The notes under the pieces: generated by a model
Databases searched by the model: none
Told to the model about the DNA's origin: nothing
What the model saw: the letters and a program-made list of their open reading frames with translations, nothing else
Position numbers and translations under genes: made by a program
In this document: positions 25,004 through 34,249 of the stretch, piece by piece
How positions within the stretch are numbered: the stretch's first letter is position 1
Layout: each line of letters begins with the position of its first letter
Source: Hirschia sp964351655
GTDB lineage: Bacteria; Pseudomonadota; Alphaproteobacteria; Caulobacterales; Hyphomonadaceae
DNA length: 64,000 nucleotides
Reading direction: 5' to 3'
Assembly (NCBI GenBank): GCA_964351655.1
Contig: CAYGPD010000008.1
Location: 28,175 to 92,174, forward strand

Positions 25004-26030
25004 TAACCAACCAGCCGACAATGATCGCTTCTCACCCCGTACACAGGATTGGCATCTAAAAGCGCCTTATAACTGGCGCACTGCTCTCGCAACTTTAGTT
25101 GTCGCTCTAGTACTGATCTGGTCAGGGAACCGCATGGAAATCCCTAAAATGTTGGGGCTTTCAACCGAGGCCATGCTGTCAACCATTGGATTGGAAGAGG
25201 AAAGCCAAGTCGGCAAAGGGCTGGGAAGAATGCTCAGTGAATTATTCCCTATTGTTATAGAAAATCGACAAGAAATATCTCGCCTTCAGGATTTCGACAG
25301 AGACTCACTTCCAATTTTTACACGGATCGAGACTGCGGAAGTCACAACCTTCCGTATAAACTCAGAGACACTAGAAGCAGAGCCACAGATAGACACAGTT
25401 GAATACTTAGTTCATCCTTTTGGCTATCTTTTAGATGTCATAGGCAAAATGGTCGAAACGTTTGAAATAGCGATCTGGGCAACAATCATAGCGGTTATCG
25501 TATCCATACCCTTGGCAGTTTTAGCGGCACGTAATTATACGCCAAACAGTTTCACCTATACCGCTAGCAGAGGGATAGTCAGCTTTCTAAGATCAATGCC
25601 AGAACTCATTGTAGCAATGTTCCTCGTTTTGGGATTTGGGTTTGGTGCCATAGCTGGATACCTAGCCCTAAGCCTGCATGGAATGGGATTTCTAGGTAAA
25701 TTTTATGCAGAAGATATTGAAGCTTCAGACACAAAACCACAAGAAGCTCTTAGAGCATTAGGCGCAAGTAAATTACGTGTCTTGCGGTCCGGTGTTCTCC
25801 CTCAAGTCGCGCCCTCATATGTTGCTTACACTTTATATGTCCTTGATAGAAATGTACGTATGGCGGCAGTCATAGGCCTCGTCGGCGCTGGCGGCATAGG
25901 TCAAGAGCTAAAAGGACGTTATGATACTTTTGAATATGGCCATGTTGGTACTATTCTACTTGCAATTTTCCTCACAGTTTTAGCACTAGATCATATCTCT
26001 TCTCGAGTACGTGCGCGCCTTATAGGCTGA
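24996..26030 (+). CDS. phnE: Phosphonate-type ABC transporter permease (PhnE family)
   Basis: Inner-membrane permease (344 aa). One TM helix lies near 30-48. A charged periplasmic segment follows, then the BPD_transp_1 core with helices from about residue 145. The coupling motif EALRALGASKLRVLRSGVLPQ (about 247-267) precedes DRNVRMAAVIGLVGAGGIG, typical of PhnE. I start at the ATG at 24996, which overlaps the phnC stop. The longer reading frame from 24870 lies inside phnC and adds 42 residues with no family character. A single permease would work as a homodimer. Confidence 0.9.
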   Translation: MFDNQPADNDRFSPRTQDWHLKAPYNWRTALATLVVALVLIWSGNRMEIPKMLGLSTEAMLSTIGLEEESQVGKGLGRMLSELFPIVIENRQEISRLQDFDRDSLPIFTRIETAEVTTFRINSETLEAEPQIDTVEYLVHPFGYLLDVIGKMVETFEIAIWATIIAVIVSIPLAVLAARNYTPNSFTYTASRGIVSFLRSMPELIVAMFLVLGFGFGAIAGYLALSLHGMGFLGKFYAEDIEASDTKPQEALRALGASKLRVLRSGVLPQVAPSYVAYTLYVLDRNVRMAAVIGLVGAGGIGQELKGRYDTFEYGHVGTILLAIFLTVLALDHISSRVRARLIG

Positions 26031-26150
26031 GGTTAGATTGCACTCGGTAAAAGAGAAAATTTGGGGGAGAATTACTTTCCCAGTGTGACTGCCCCCCCTT
26101 TTAAGGGTGAAGACGACAGTATTCTTCTCAAATTTTACAGGAGACTTTTT

Positions 26151-26780
26151 GTGACTTCGACTACTCATGCTCTGTTTCCGACACCGGTCATGGTCGTTCA
26201 TAAAATTCTGGATAAGTTGCAAGTTGCGCAAATAAACGCCGATATTTCGCGGATGGACTTTTCTTCAAATGCAAAATCATCGGCGCTTGCGCATTCAAAT
26301 TCAGCAATTAGGCCTCTCGACCCAATTCTTCAAAAAGCCCTTAGTCCTATAAAAGGTAAACTTGTTGCGTTTGGCCAAGAACTGTTCGGCGAAGAGCTAA
26401 ATTGGACCATTAAAGAAGCTTGGGTAAATATTCTTGAAACTGGCGGTCATCAGGCCATGCACTTACACGCCAATAGTTTCATCTCTGGTGTCGTTTATCT
26501 TACAGATTCACATCCATCTGCAAATCTCATATTTCAAAAACCAGAATCGCATACCGGATTTGTATTCTCAAACTTTAATGCGCGTTCCGAGTTAAATCCC
26601 TTCACTGCCGCACGATGGCAGGTGCCGGAAATCAAAGCTGGAGACTTAATTCTATTTCCTAGCTTTATGATGCATGGTGTTGCCAGCAATGAAGGCGAGC
26701 AAAGGATCTCACTCGCCTTTAATGCAATACCGGACCGATTAGAGTCTTGGGGTTATTCAGTGCGATTTAACCACGATTAA
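26151..26780 (+). CDS. Putative 2-oxoglutarate/Fe(II) oxygenase (TIGR02466-like)
   Basis: Predicted non-heme iron oxygenase (209 aa). Visible are a HQAMHLHANSFISGVVYL block giving the first iron-ligand pair on a cupin-type strand, a distal His in LILFPSFMMHGVASN, and an Arg in QRISLAFN for 2-oxoglutarate binding. These match the PF13759/TIGR02466 family. The start is GTG at 26151, with AGGAG 7 bases upstream; the upstream in-frame TTG at 26061 lacks such support. It follows phnE on the same strand after 120 bases and so may belong to the same unit. Its substrate is unknown. Oxygenases are known in phosphonate catabolism (PhnY), but that enzyme belongs to a different subfamily. Confidence 0.65.
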   Translation: MTSTTHALFPTPVMVVHKILDKLQVAQINADISRMDFSSNAKSSALAHSNSAIRPLDPILQKALSPIKGKLVAFGQELFGEELNWTIKEAWVNILETGGHQAMHLHANSFISGVVYLTDSHPSANLIFQKPESHTGFVFSNFNARSELNPFTAARWQVPEIKAGDLILFPSFMMHGVASNEGEQRISLAFNAIPDRLESWGYSVRFNHD

Positions 26781-26825
26781 CATTAGCCCTAAATATCATT
26801 TGAATTAAAAGCTATTTCTGCTGAC

Positions 26826-27965
26826 CTATTTTTTTTCAACACCAATTGGTGCCGTCAGCGAAAGGGAAAGGCTTTTACGCCCACCGATTTGAGTATTCAG
26901 AACATCGAATACCAGTGACACGTGTTCACGCTCATCCCCCATACGAACTTGCAGAGGTAAGGTTGAGTTGCGTTCAACTTGGACGACATCACTCGCGTTC
27001 TGAAATGTAATGTCTGACGTATTTCTCAGAATGAAATTTACAGGACAATCATTTCTAACGTCAACGCGCAGCACACTTGTCTTCACTCCAAATGTACTTG
27101 GCTCCAGAGATAGGCATGCCTCCACCAATTTGCTTACATTGTCTTCTCGACCAAGTAGATCATCATAATTCCAAGCGACGGTTTTGCCTTCGAAAAGTGC
27201 TTTTTTTAGAGCTTCTTCAGACCTCTCTTCTGCCAACACTATTGTCATCGGCCGATGGCCGCCATGTCCAGCATTATGTGTCCAATCCACAAGGCCATGT
27301 ATGTCTGAAGTCCCAAGCACCGTTAGATTGTAATCCAATGCAATCTGAAGCGCATGCTCTGAATGTCCGTCAAGCGTACCATTCGCAACTTCGATACCGT
27401 GGAGCAATCCTTTTGAAATCAGATCCTTGTGCATTTCAGTAATGCGGGCAACTCCATCTGGAGCCTGCGGAATCCAGTTTGGGTGGTTCCAAAATATAAA
27501 TGCACCCTGCTCTTTTGCCGCTTTAAAGGCATCGATAGAATCCTTGACCAACAAAGCATTTGCATCCTCAAGGAACACTGCATTTACATGCCCAGGGGGC
27601 ATATTACGTGAGACTTCAGCCCCACGGATTATCAACAATCCATTATATCCGGCACTTACGAGCGACTCTACAGCAACATCATATGATCTGTTGCGGTCAG
27701 GATTTGGGATATCTGCAGCCTTTGGCTGGTGCTCAAGGTGCTCTGTTATAGCTAATGCGTCCAATCCATCACGATGGGCCTCTTCCACCCGTATAGAAGG
27801 CCACACCGAACCATCAGAAAATACAGTGTGCGTATGAAGATCTGCAGTGAGCAGCACGCCACCGTCCGCAGTATTTGGAAATGAAATAGCACGCTCTTCG
27901 GAAATTGCCGGCATAACAAGACCAGCGAATACTGCGGCAGCAGTTGAAACTTGCTTAAGATACAT
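26826..27965 (-). CDS. Exported PHP-domain phosphoesterase
   Basis: PHP-domain metal hydrolase (379 aa) with a Sec signal peptide (AVFAGLVMPAISEE, about 1-22), hence periplasmic. Metal-site motifs are DLHTHTVFSDG (42-52), ITEH (73-76), a Glu in IRGAEVS, FWNHPNW and TSDIHG. Cytoplasmic PHP proteins are nucleases, histidinol-phosphatases or phosphodiesterases; an exported one beside PhoD suggests periplasmic phosphoester cleavage. The last 100 residues form a beta-rich C-terminal domain. It starts 49 bases after the PhoD stop, same strand, so the likely operon is TBDT-phoD-php. Catalytic class fairly sure, substrate not. Confidence 0.8.
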   Translation of the reverse strand: MYLKQVSTAAAVFAGLVMPAISEERAISFPNTADGGVLLTADLHTHTVFSDGSVWPSIRVEEAHRDGLDALAITEHLEHQPKAADIPNPDRNRSYDVAVESLVSAGYNGLLIIRGAEVSRNMPPGHVNAVFLEDANALLVKDSIDAFKAAKEQGAFIFWNHPNWIPQAPDGVARITEMHKDLISKGLLHGIEVANGTLDGHSEHALQIALDYNLTVLGTSDIHGLVDWTHNAGHGGHRPMTIVLAEERSEEALKKALFEGKTVAWNYDDLLGREDNVSKLVEACLSLEPSTFGVKTSVLRVDVRNDCPVNFILRNTSDITFQNASDVVQVERNSTLPLQVRMGDEREHVSLVFDVLNTQIGGRKSLSLSLTAPIGVEKK

Positions 27966-28014
27966 AATAGATCGCCTTTGGCTGATTATATTTTCAAATT
28001 AGTAAATGTCGTCG

Positions 28015-29550
28015 TCAGATATCACGCACCCTGATTTCAGTGTCAGTTCCAACCTTAGATGCACTGTCACTCGGGTTAACAACGGTTCGGTAAGTTGACG
28101 TCCAATTTTGACTGTCAGCAACACACCGAAGGTATCCGCGCTGTTCTCCGTTTACATAACTCACATGTGGGTTTGCACTTTGCGCCTGCGCCACAGATGG
28201 AGACCAAGAACAAACAGAAGAGATGGATGTCGCCGCGAAGTTATGAGCGACCCTATCTGAGTTCGCATTTTCAGGATCTTTGTGTACAGTCATTGCACTT
28301 GCGCAATGCCAATCACCGCTCAACACAATAGGATTGGACACATCATCTGCCATTGCATCTATTAGACGTTGTCTCTGTAGAGGATAACCGTCCCACTGGT
28401 CCATATTCCATTTCCGGGAGGCCGGATCTTCAGAATATCGGTAAGGCGCAAACCATGTTTGCTGGGCAATAACATTGTATTTTGCCTCCGAGTTTTTAAG
28501 CTGATCAAGCAACCATTTTTCTTGCTCAATGCCAGTCATACTCAACGCGGGATTTTCTAGCGCATCACAAGGGAAATCAGACGGAAAGCCCTGTCCGCAC
28601 ACCTGATCAGAACGATATTGACGCGTATCCAACATGCTTACACGCGCGGGCCCAAACTGATAAGCACCATACATTTGAAGATGCCCAGCTAATCCATTCA
28701 AAGTCGGTGGTTGCTCCAATGGCATATGTTCATAATAAGCTTGGAATGCGGCCAACTTACGGACTGCAAATTCTAGTGAAGTCTGCTTCTCAGGATCTTG
28801 AGGCGTGCCTCCTGCCCAATTGTTATCGACTTCATGATCATCCATGGAGACGATCCAAGGCGCGGCGGCATGTGCTGCCTGCAAATGTGGATCACTACGA
28901 TATAGAGCATATCTATTCCGGTAATCATATAATGTTGTGATTTCACCGCTATTATGTTTACGAACAACTTCATACTCAATTTGAGTGCCCGCATTTGTTC
29001 GCCGGCGCACACCAAGCTCACTCGTACCGCCCTCATAAATGTAGTCCCCCAAATGAATGACACAATCAGGTGCCCACTCAGCAATGTCTCGGTAAGCTGC
29101 GTAATGTCCGGTCTCCCAAGCCTGACAATTAGCTATCGCAAACGTCGCTGATTTAGCTTTAGGGTCCGTTGTTTTCGTTCTTCCAACCGGACTCTCATCT
29201 TCACCGAAATAGAATTGATACCAATACTCACGCCCAGGCTCTAAGCCATTCAGTGTCACATGCACCGAATGTGCTTTCATTTCAGATGTCATCACAACAC
29301 CCTCCTGCGCGATCTTACGCATCGCCTCATCAAAGCAAACGCGATAGCGCACCATGACAGGACCAGCCGGCATACCGCCACCGTTTAGTGGGTCGGGAGC
29401 CAAACGTGTCCATAGAACAACACTTGTGTCACGGGGACTCCCCGAAGCCACTCCCAACGTGAAATGATAATGACCACTGTGTGCATTTGCACTTGCTGGC
29501 ACCCAGAGCGTTGAACCCGCTGCAGCCAGAAAAAGACGCCGAGAAAACAT
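28015..29550 (-). CDS. phoD: Alkaline phosphatase/phosphodiesterase D (PhoD), Tat-exported
   Basis: Secreted Fe/Ca metallo-phosphoesterase (511 aa) acting on phosphomonoesters and diesters. The Tat signal is FSRRLFLAAAG (about 2-12), with the mature chain starting near ANAHSG. An N-terminal PhoD_N beta domain (FTLGVASGSPRDTSVVLWTRL) is followed by the catalytic metallophosphatase domain with CVIHLGDYIYEGG, SMDDHEVDNNWAGG and LSGDWHCASA. It lies downstream of a TBDT, separated by an attenuator-like hairpin, and upstream of the exported PHP gene. It differs from PhoX at 8-9.9 kb in fold and family. Confidence 0.93.
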   Translation of the reverse strand: MFSRRLFLAAAGSTLWVPASANAHSGHYHFTLGVASGSPRDTSVVLWTRLAPDPLNGGGMPAGPVMVRYRVCFDEAMRKIAQEGVVMTSEMKAHSVHVTLNGLEPGREYWYQFYFGEDESPVGRTKTTDPKAKSATFAIANCQAWETGHYAAYRDIAEWAPDCVIHLGDYIYEGGTSELGVRRRTNAGTQIEYEVVRKHNSGEITTLYDYRNRYALYRSDPHLQAAHAAAPWIVSMDDHEVDNNWAGGTPQDPEKQTSLEFAVRKLAAFQAYYEHMPLEQPPTLNGLAGHLQMYGAYQFGPARVSMLDTRQYRSDQVCGQGFPSDFPCDALENPALSMTGIEQEKWLLDQLKNSEAKYNVIAQQTWFAPYRYSEDPASRKWNMDQWDGYPLQRQRLIDAMADDVSNPIVLSGDWHCASAMTVHKDPENANSDRVAHNFAATSISSVCSWSPSVAQAQSANPHVSYVNGEQRGYLRCVADSQNWTSTYRTVVNPSDSASKVGTDTEIRVRDI

Positions 29551-29600
29551 GAGCTAACCCATCTATGTACAGAAATAAAATTTTGATCGGAAAAGGAAAA

Positions 29601-29627
29601 GCTGCAAACCGAGACACGGTTTGCAGC
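29601..29627 (-). terminator. Hairpin between the TBDT and phoD
   Basis: Perfect 10-bp stem GCTGCAAACC/GGTTTGCAGC with a 7-base loop. On the minus strand it is followed by TTTTCC. It lies just after the receptor stop and before phoD, so it could be a partial terminator giving more receptor than phosphatase. Confidence 0.75.
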
Positions 29628-29638
29628 TCTTATATTCG

Positions 29639-32311
29639 CTAGAAAGCGTACTCGTATTGAATCCAGAAGGATTGAGGCTTACCATTCCAGCCATATTGGC
29701 GGTAATACGCGCTATCGTCGGGTCCGATTTCACCCCGCACCACTGCACGATCTCTTGAGTATCCTGAACCGCCGGAAGCACGCTCGAAATACTCTTCATC
29801 CAGTAAGTTCACGCCGCGTACCAATATACGATGTTGTTTTTCATCACCCCATTGATATTGCATCGAACCATTGAGCACAAAGTAATCACCAAAATTCATG
29901 TCTTCAACAACACGGTTGCCATTCTCATCGACTAAACGTGCAAGTGAAGTACCTGCATAAGCCCATTCAGGCCCTTGAAAACGTGGGTTCAATGAAAAAG
30001 TCCAATTGTCGGTAGGAGTATAACTGATCAAACCAGACAAGGACCATTCAGGACGTTCTGCAGATTGACGTGTCATAGCGCTCCCAGCTTCGCCAGGTAC
30101 TACAAAATCTAAATTTTCTGTCGTTCCATCAAGTCTAGCAAGCACGCCATATACTGGGTTGCTTTCCAGAGATTCCATTTTGGTAAAGGTGATATCCGCA
30201 TTCCATTTATCAAAGTCAAACGCGACATCCACAGTTACACCAGATATGTCCTGCTCATTCTTGGTGTTCACAGCCACAGATGCAGAATCTTCCAACCCTA
30301 AAGATACAGCAGTTGAACAGAATGAGTCTGGTGGAATGATATTGGCACGATTTCGCGTAATCGCATCCGTACTATTGACCAAGCCTGTCTGAATTGGGGT
30401 CGCAAGATCATTTGCATATTCAAGACATACCGAACCAACACTTCTGCTAGAGAACAGATTGTTGATCGTCGTATCAAAATATCCCAATTCGATATTCATC
30501 GTACCGCCAAAAAGGTCGCGGTCGATACCTACACCCACATTCAATGCTTCCACTTCTTGTGGATCAAGCCCGGGATTTAGATTCGCATTTGAACCAAATG
30601 CACCAATCTCATCGATTTTCGGCAGACTATATGAAGTCCCCCCGCTTGCGCGCGCATAAACACCAGCTCCGAAGTCCTGACGCAGGCCAAATTTATATAC
30701 CGATTGATCACTGAAGCTGTCGTTGAAGTCCTGACGTACTGCAAATGATGTACTTAGCCCTGCGAGCACAGGAAGAGACAAACGCAAATCACCGTAAACA
30801 CCGGTACTAGAGAGTGTCGTATCCTTCACACCAAACTGAGCGTCCGAGTTGTCTCTGTAAGTTGTGTTTTGAACACCACCAACAATTTCTACATATTCAT
30901 TAATTGTGTAAGTGGCACGGGCGTTAATTCCCATGTCTTCATACCCACTAGTACGCTGATCCGTTTCACCAAAACCTTTAGTAAGACCACCATCACCAAA
31001 GTTAGCAGAGGATTGGATTACATACCCAATAGGTGCACCAATTGGGAAAGGATTTTCTTGCGTACCGTAAGGTTGATTGAAGAATGGACTATTAGGATCG
31101 TTGTTTATGTAGAAACTACTTCCGCCATTTAAGCTGTCATCACTAGCACCACCAGCGGCACCATACGGGTTGGTCACACATCCAGCCGCAAGCCCAGGTA
31201 TAGTCGCTGCAAATGCTTCATACTGTGCGGCTGTGGAAAAAGATGTAATCCCTCCCGCACGCGCCTGCGCCTCAATGTCTGATGGCAAGTCTGTCAAACG
31301 TGGAATCTGGCATATTTGAGCATCAACTTCACTGTTTTGTAATCGCGGGTCTTGGTAATGCCCTTCGATTTCTAACTTTAATTGATCATTAAAGCGGTGC
31401 TTAAATGACGCGTTATAAATTGGAAATTCAGTGTAGTTAGGCTGAAACACAGTCGAGTTTGGAAATGAATCACGAAAATCAATAGTGGCGTAACTTGCAC
31501 CAGCACGGAACTCTGTATCTTCAGCAATTTGCCAAAGGTATTTTAGTCCTAAACTGTTATAACTGTAAGGAAATTCATGCTTTCCTCCAAGTGCGAGTAC
31601 GTTGTCGGAATAAGCTTCCGTGCTGAACAACTCGTGCGCATCTGATTCATATGAGCGTCCGGATACGAGTACACTATGCTTTCCTGCCTGATCTAATGGA
31701 AATGAAAAATTTCCGTATAGCTCTCGCGTTTCAAAAGACCCGAAGTAGAAACCTAATTCACCTTTTTTTGTGCCATCAGGTTCTTTAGTCTTTACGCTTA
31801 CGACACCTAACCCACCATTTGATCCAAAGTATAAACTGTTACCACCACGATAAACTTCAACACCAGAAATCATACGTGGATCAATCGCAGTTGCAGGCCA
31901 CAAATCTTCAAGTGGAGAACTACGGTCGAAATACGGCACACCATCAACTAAAAGTAAGGTGTCCCGGTCTGTCCCCCCATCAATACGAACCGTGAACTCC
32001 CCCTCATCCGGTGAGTATCCAATGTTAGCACCACGGATAAGACCAGCTGCTAGCTCTCCAAAGTTTGTGAAACCACCCGTTTCAATTTCCAAGTCACTAA
32101 TGAGTTGAACTTGTGTACCAAACTTCACCATATCCAATGCGATATCACTGACTTCAGTGTCTATTAACTGACCTTCAACGCGGATGGTTTCTTGACGCCC
32201 ACTATCGTCGGCATCATCAGCCAAAGCATTTAGTGGCAAAGCCGTCGTCGCTAACAATGCCCCCACCCCAAAAGCAATGTGCTTCTTAAATCTGTATGTG
32301 TTCGATTTCAT
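29639..32311 (-). CDS. TonB-dependent receptor of the organophosphorus cluster
   Basis: Outer-membrane receptor (890 aa). The signal peptide (about 1-30) ends ALPLNALA. The plug contains TIRVEGQLIDTEVSD, GGFTNFGELAAGLIRGANIGYSP, FTVRIDGGTDRDTLLLVDGVP and GVEVYRGGNSLYFGSNGGLGVVSVKT. The barrel ends FWIQYEYAF. GAGGGAC lies upstream of the ATG. It is the first gene of a minus-strand unit with phoD and the PHP gene, divergent from the HAD gene. The shared promoter region contains two candidate RpiR operators. Context suggests an organophosphorus ligand; the sequence alone does not show which. Confidence 0.88.
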   Translation of the reverse strand: MKSNTYRFKKHIAFGVGALLATTALPLNALADDADDSGRQETIRVEGQLIDTEVSDIALDMVKFGTQVQLISDLEIETGGFTNFGELAAGLIRGANIGYSPDEGEFTVRIDGGTDRDTLLLVDGVPYFDRSSPLEDLWPATAIDPRMISGVEVYRGGNSLYFGSNGGLGVVSVKTKEPDGTKKGELGFYFGSFETRELYGNFSFPLDQAGKHSVLVSGRSYESDAHELFSTEAYSDNVLALGGKHEFPYSYNSLGLKYLWQIAEDTEFRAGASYATIDFRDSFPNSTVFQPNYTEFPIYNASFKHRFNDQLKLEIEGHYQDPRLQNSEVDAQICQIPRLTDLPSDIEAQARAGGITSFSTAAQYEAFAATIPGLAAGCVTNPYGAAGGASDDSLNGGSSFYINNDPNSPFFNQPYGTQENPFPIGAPIGYVIQSSANFGDGGLTKGFGETDQRTSGYEDMGINARATYTINEYVEIVGGVQNTTYRDNSDAQFGVKDTTLSSTGVYGDLRLSLPVLAGLSTSFAVRQDFNDSFSDQSVYKFGLRQDFGAGVYARASGGTSYSLPKIDEIGAFGSNANLNPGLDPQEVEALNVGVGIDRDLFGGTMNIELGYFDTTINNLFSSRSVGSVCLEYANDLATPIQTGLVNSTDAITRNRANIIPPDSFCSTAVSLGLEDSASVAVNTKNEQDISGVTVDVAFDFDKWNADITFTKMESLESNPVYGVLARLDGTTENLDFVVPGEAGSAMTRQSAERPEWSLSGLISYTPTDNWTFSLNPRFQGPEWAYAGTSLARLVDENGNRVVEDMNFGDYFVLNGSMQYQWGDEKQHRILVRGVNLLDEEYFERASGGSGYSRDRAVVRGEIGPDDSAYYRQYGWNGKPQSFWIQYEYAF

Positions 32312-32451
32312 AGCAATAGTCCCTCTGTTGCCCCTTTGAATCCTGCGACCTCAGCATCTCTCGACACTTAACTTCATTCAAAACACATGGCCGCAGCTCC
32401 GCAATTACAGGGATTACATGACGCTCCGATGTTCTTTTTGTAAAATTTATG

Positions 32452-32464
32452 TGAATATAGCTCA
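32452..32464. promoter_or_regulatory. Second, weaker candidate RpiR operator in the TBDT/HAD divergent region
   Basis: TGAATATAGCTCA keeps the TGA...CTCA ends of the motif and lies 33 bases (about three helical turns) from the stronger site at 32485-32497. Confidence 0.4.
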
Positions 32465-32484
32465 ATCATAAAATGCTTGTATGT

Positions 32485-32497
32485 TGAGTTTTACTCA
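32485..32497. promoter_or_regulatory. Candidate RpiR operator in the TBDT/HAD divergent region
   Basis: TGAGTTTTACTCA, a perfect palindrome of 5-bp half-sites TGAGT/ACTCA around TTT. It is 35 bases before the HAD start and could control both divergent units. It overlaps an in-frame upstream ATG (32481), which argues against that ATG as the real start. Confidence 0.6.
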
Positions 32498-32531
32498 TCT
32501 AAAAGACGCAGGCATCAAAGGAGGGACTCAG

Positions 32532-33311
32532 ATGACAAACGGAGGTGAACAACACCTAGGAAAGGAATGCAAACAAGCCATTCTTGAAGCCAAAGGTTAT
32601 CTAGTGGATTGGGATGGTTGCTGCGCTATTGAAAACAACTTGGTGCCTAACGCAGAGAAATTCTTGCGATTCAATCACACAAGAACAGCAATTGTTTCCA
32701 ATAACTCTTCAAACACAATCGCAGAGTTCCAGCATGTACTTCAAAAATCTGGCATACATATGCGAAGCGAACAGATAATTTTAGCTGGCATTGAATCCAT
32801 CAAACGTGCAGTAGAATTAAAATCCAAACGTACACTCATACTCGGAAGTTTAAGCATGCGCGCAGCCGCGCGGGCGCATGGATTAACTTTAGAAAACGAG
32901 AATGTAGACCTTGTGATACTTATGCGTGATACACGCTTTAACTACCAACGGCTGGAACGTGCTGTAAATGCGATTTTAAACGGAGCGCGATTAATAATTA
33001 GCAACCCTGACCTTACGCACCCTGGGGTTGATGGTCGCGTCAAACCAGAAACGGGTGCTTTATTGGCCGCTCTAGGCGCATGCATTGATTTATCATCAGT
33101 GGATTTAGAAATTATAGGTAAGCCTTCGCAGATCATCTTCGACAAAGGGTGCAAAGCAATAGACTTAAAATACAATGAGGTTGTTATGTTCGGCGACAAT
33201 CCGATAACAGATATCGCTGGTGCGAAAGCATTTGGCATGCGTTCAATTTTAGCATCCCCCACCCCTTCCATTTTTTTTCAAAATATACTCGATACGCTCA
33301 AAATCTCTTAA
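32532..33311 (+). CDS. HAD-superfamily (IIA, NagD-like) phosphatase
   Basis: Cytoplasmic phosphatase (259 aa) with the subclass IIA cap. Motif I is VDWDG (nucleophile Asp26, acid Asp28; the usual DxDGT ends in Cys here). Motif II is the Ser in IVSNNSSN. The cap holds TLILGSLSMRAAARAHG. Motif III is a Lys in IIGKPSQIIF, and motif IV is FGDNPITDIAGAKAFGM. The family hydrolyses sugar phosphates, phosphoglycolate, glycerol phosphate or nucleotides. I chose the ATG at 32532 with AAGGAGGG upstream; the earlier ATG at 32481 overlaps the operator. It overlaps the convergent rpiR gene by 14 bases. It probably dephosphorylates the compound taken up by PhnDCE. Confidence 0.82.
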   Translation: MTNGGEQHLGKECKQAILEAKGYLVDWDGCCAIENNLVPNAEKFLRFNHTRTAIVSNNSSNTIAEFQHVLQKSGIHMRSEQIILAGIESIKRAVELKSKRTLILGSLSMRAAARAHGLTLENENVDLVILMRDTRFNYQRLERAVNAILNGARLIISNPDLTHPGVDGRVKPETGALLAALGACIDLSSVDLEIIGKPSQIIFDKGCKAIDLKYNEVVMFGDNPITDIAGAKAFGMRSILASPTPSIFFQNILDTLKIS

Positions 33312-34191
33312 TGGATAAAACTTCTGAGGTTTGCCGCAATACGGTGGTTGCCCGCTCATAATCATCCAATGCAAGCGCGGCAATAAGAACATCAAGGATA
33401 CAAAGCTGTGCAATTCGGCTCGTCATAGCTTCGGAACGAAATTTTGTTTCTCGCGCCATCGTGTAAAGTTTGACATCAGCATAAGCCTGCAAAGGAGAGC
33501 TAGCGAAATTCGTTATAATGATTGTTTTTGCACCAGCTTCTCTAGCTAAGCGAGTAGCTGCTAAGGTTTCATGTGTAGAACCAGAATGTGAAATCGTAAG
33601 AACTGCGACATGTGGCCCCGTTCGTGAAGCACTTATTGCTTGAATATGACTATCGACAACGACCTTCGCATCAAGTCCGATACGCAACATTCTATACTGC
33701 GCATCCTCAGCGATTGGAGCGGAAGAACCAATACCATATATCTCTACGCGATCTGCGGATCGGATGACATCAACAGCCATAGAAATGGCATCTGGATCTA
33801 AAATTGAAAGCGTTTCTCGTAACGCCTCGCTACCTGCATGAAACATTTTTTGACAAACGGTGAATGTATCATCGCTTGGCTGTAGATCCTCGTGAATAAA
33901 TTGAACAGGCCGCACGACCTCTTGAGCCAAACTAAGTTTAAGTTGCTGAAATCCAGATAGTCCTAATTGTCGGCAAAGATTAATAACGCTACCTTCACTG
34001 GTACCAGTCGCCTCAGCTAGCTCTGTAACAGACATTCCCACAACAGCATTGGCATGACCTAAAACATAATCAGCGATAGCTGATGTGCTTGGCCCCAGCG
34101 AATCTTTACGAATACGGATACGACTGATCACGTTACCTACGAAAGCATCACCTGCTTTGCGCGTACCTCGTTTAGTATGTTCCGTAGACAA
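33298..34191 (-). CDS. RpiR/MurR-family regulator (HTH_6 + SIS)
   Basis: Transcription factor (297 aa). An N-terminal HTH_6 domain (about 20-95: STSAIADYVLGHANAVVGMSVTELAEATGTSEGSVINLCRQLGLSGFQQLK) precedes a SIS phosphosugar-binding domain (about 140-265: VEIYGIGSSAPIAEDAQYRMLRIG, VLTISHSGSTHETL, TIIITN). The start is TTG at 34191, with GGAG 6 bases upstream. It likely senses a phosphorylated intermediate of the cluster and binds the TGANNTTTACTCA sites, including one 59 bases upstream of its own start (autoregulation). Whether it represses or activates cannot be told from sequence. Confidence 0.9.
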   Translation of the reverse strand: MSTEHTKRGTRKAGDAFVGNVISRIRIRKDSLGPSTSAIADYVLGHANAVVGMSVTELAEATGTSEGSVINLCRQLGLSGFQQLKLSLAQEVVRPVQFIHEDLQPSDDTFTVCQKMFHAGSEALRETLSILDPDAISMAVDVIRSADRVEIYGIGSSAPIAEDAQYRMLRIGLDAKVVVDSHIQAISASRTGPHVAVLTISHSGSTHETLAATRLAREAGAKTIIITNFASSPLQAYADVKLYTMARETKFRSEAMTSRIAQLCILDVLIAALALDDYERATTVLRQTSEVLSIKRF

Positions 34192-34249
34192 AAATATCTC
34201 CTACTTCGAACTAAAATTATTAGAATCACAAAACTCAAAGACCAGTGAA

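Noticed and set aside
32481..32531. Upstream ATG of the HAD gene
   Set aside because: It has no ribosome site and overlaps the palindromic operator; the ATG at 32532 follows AAGGAGGG.
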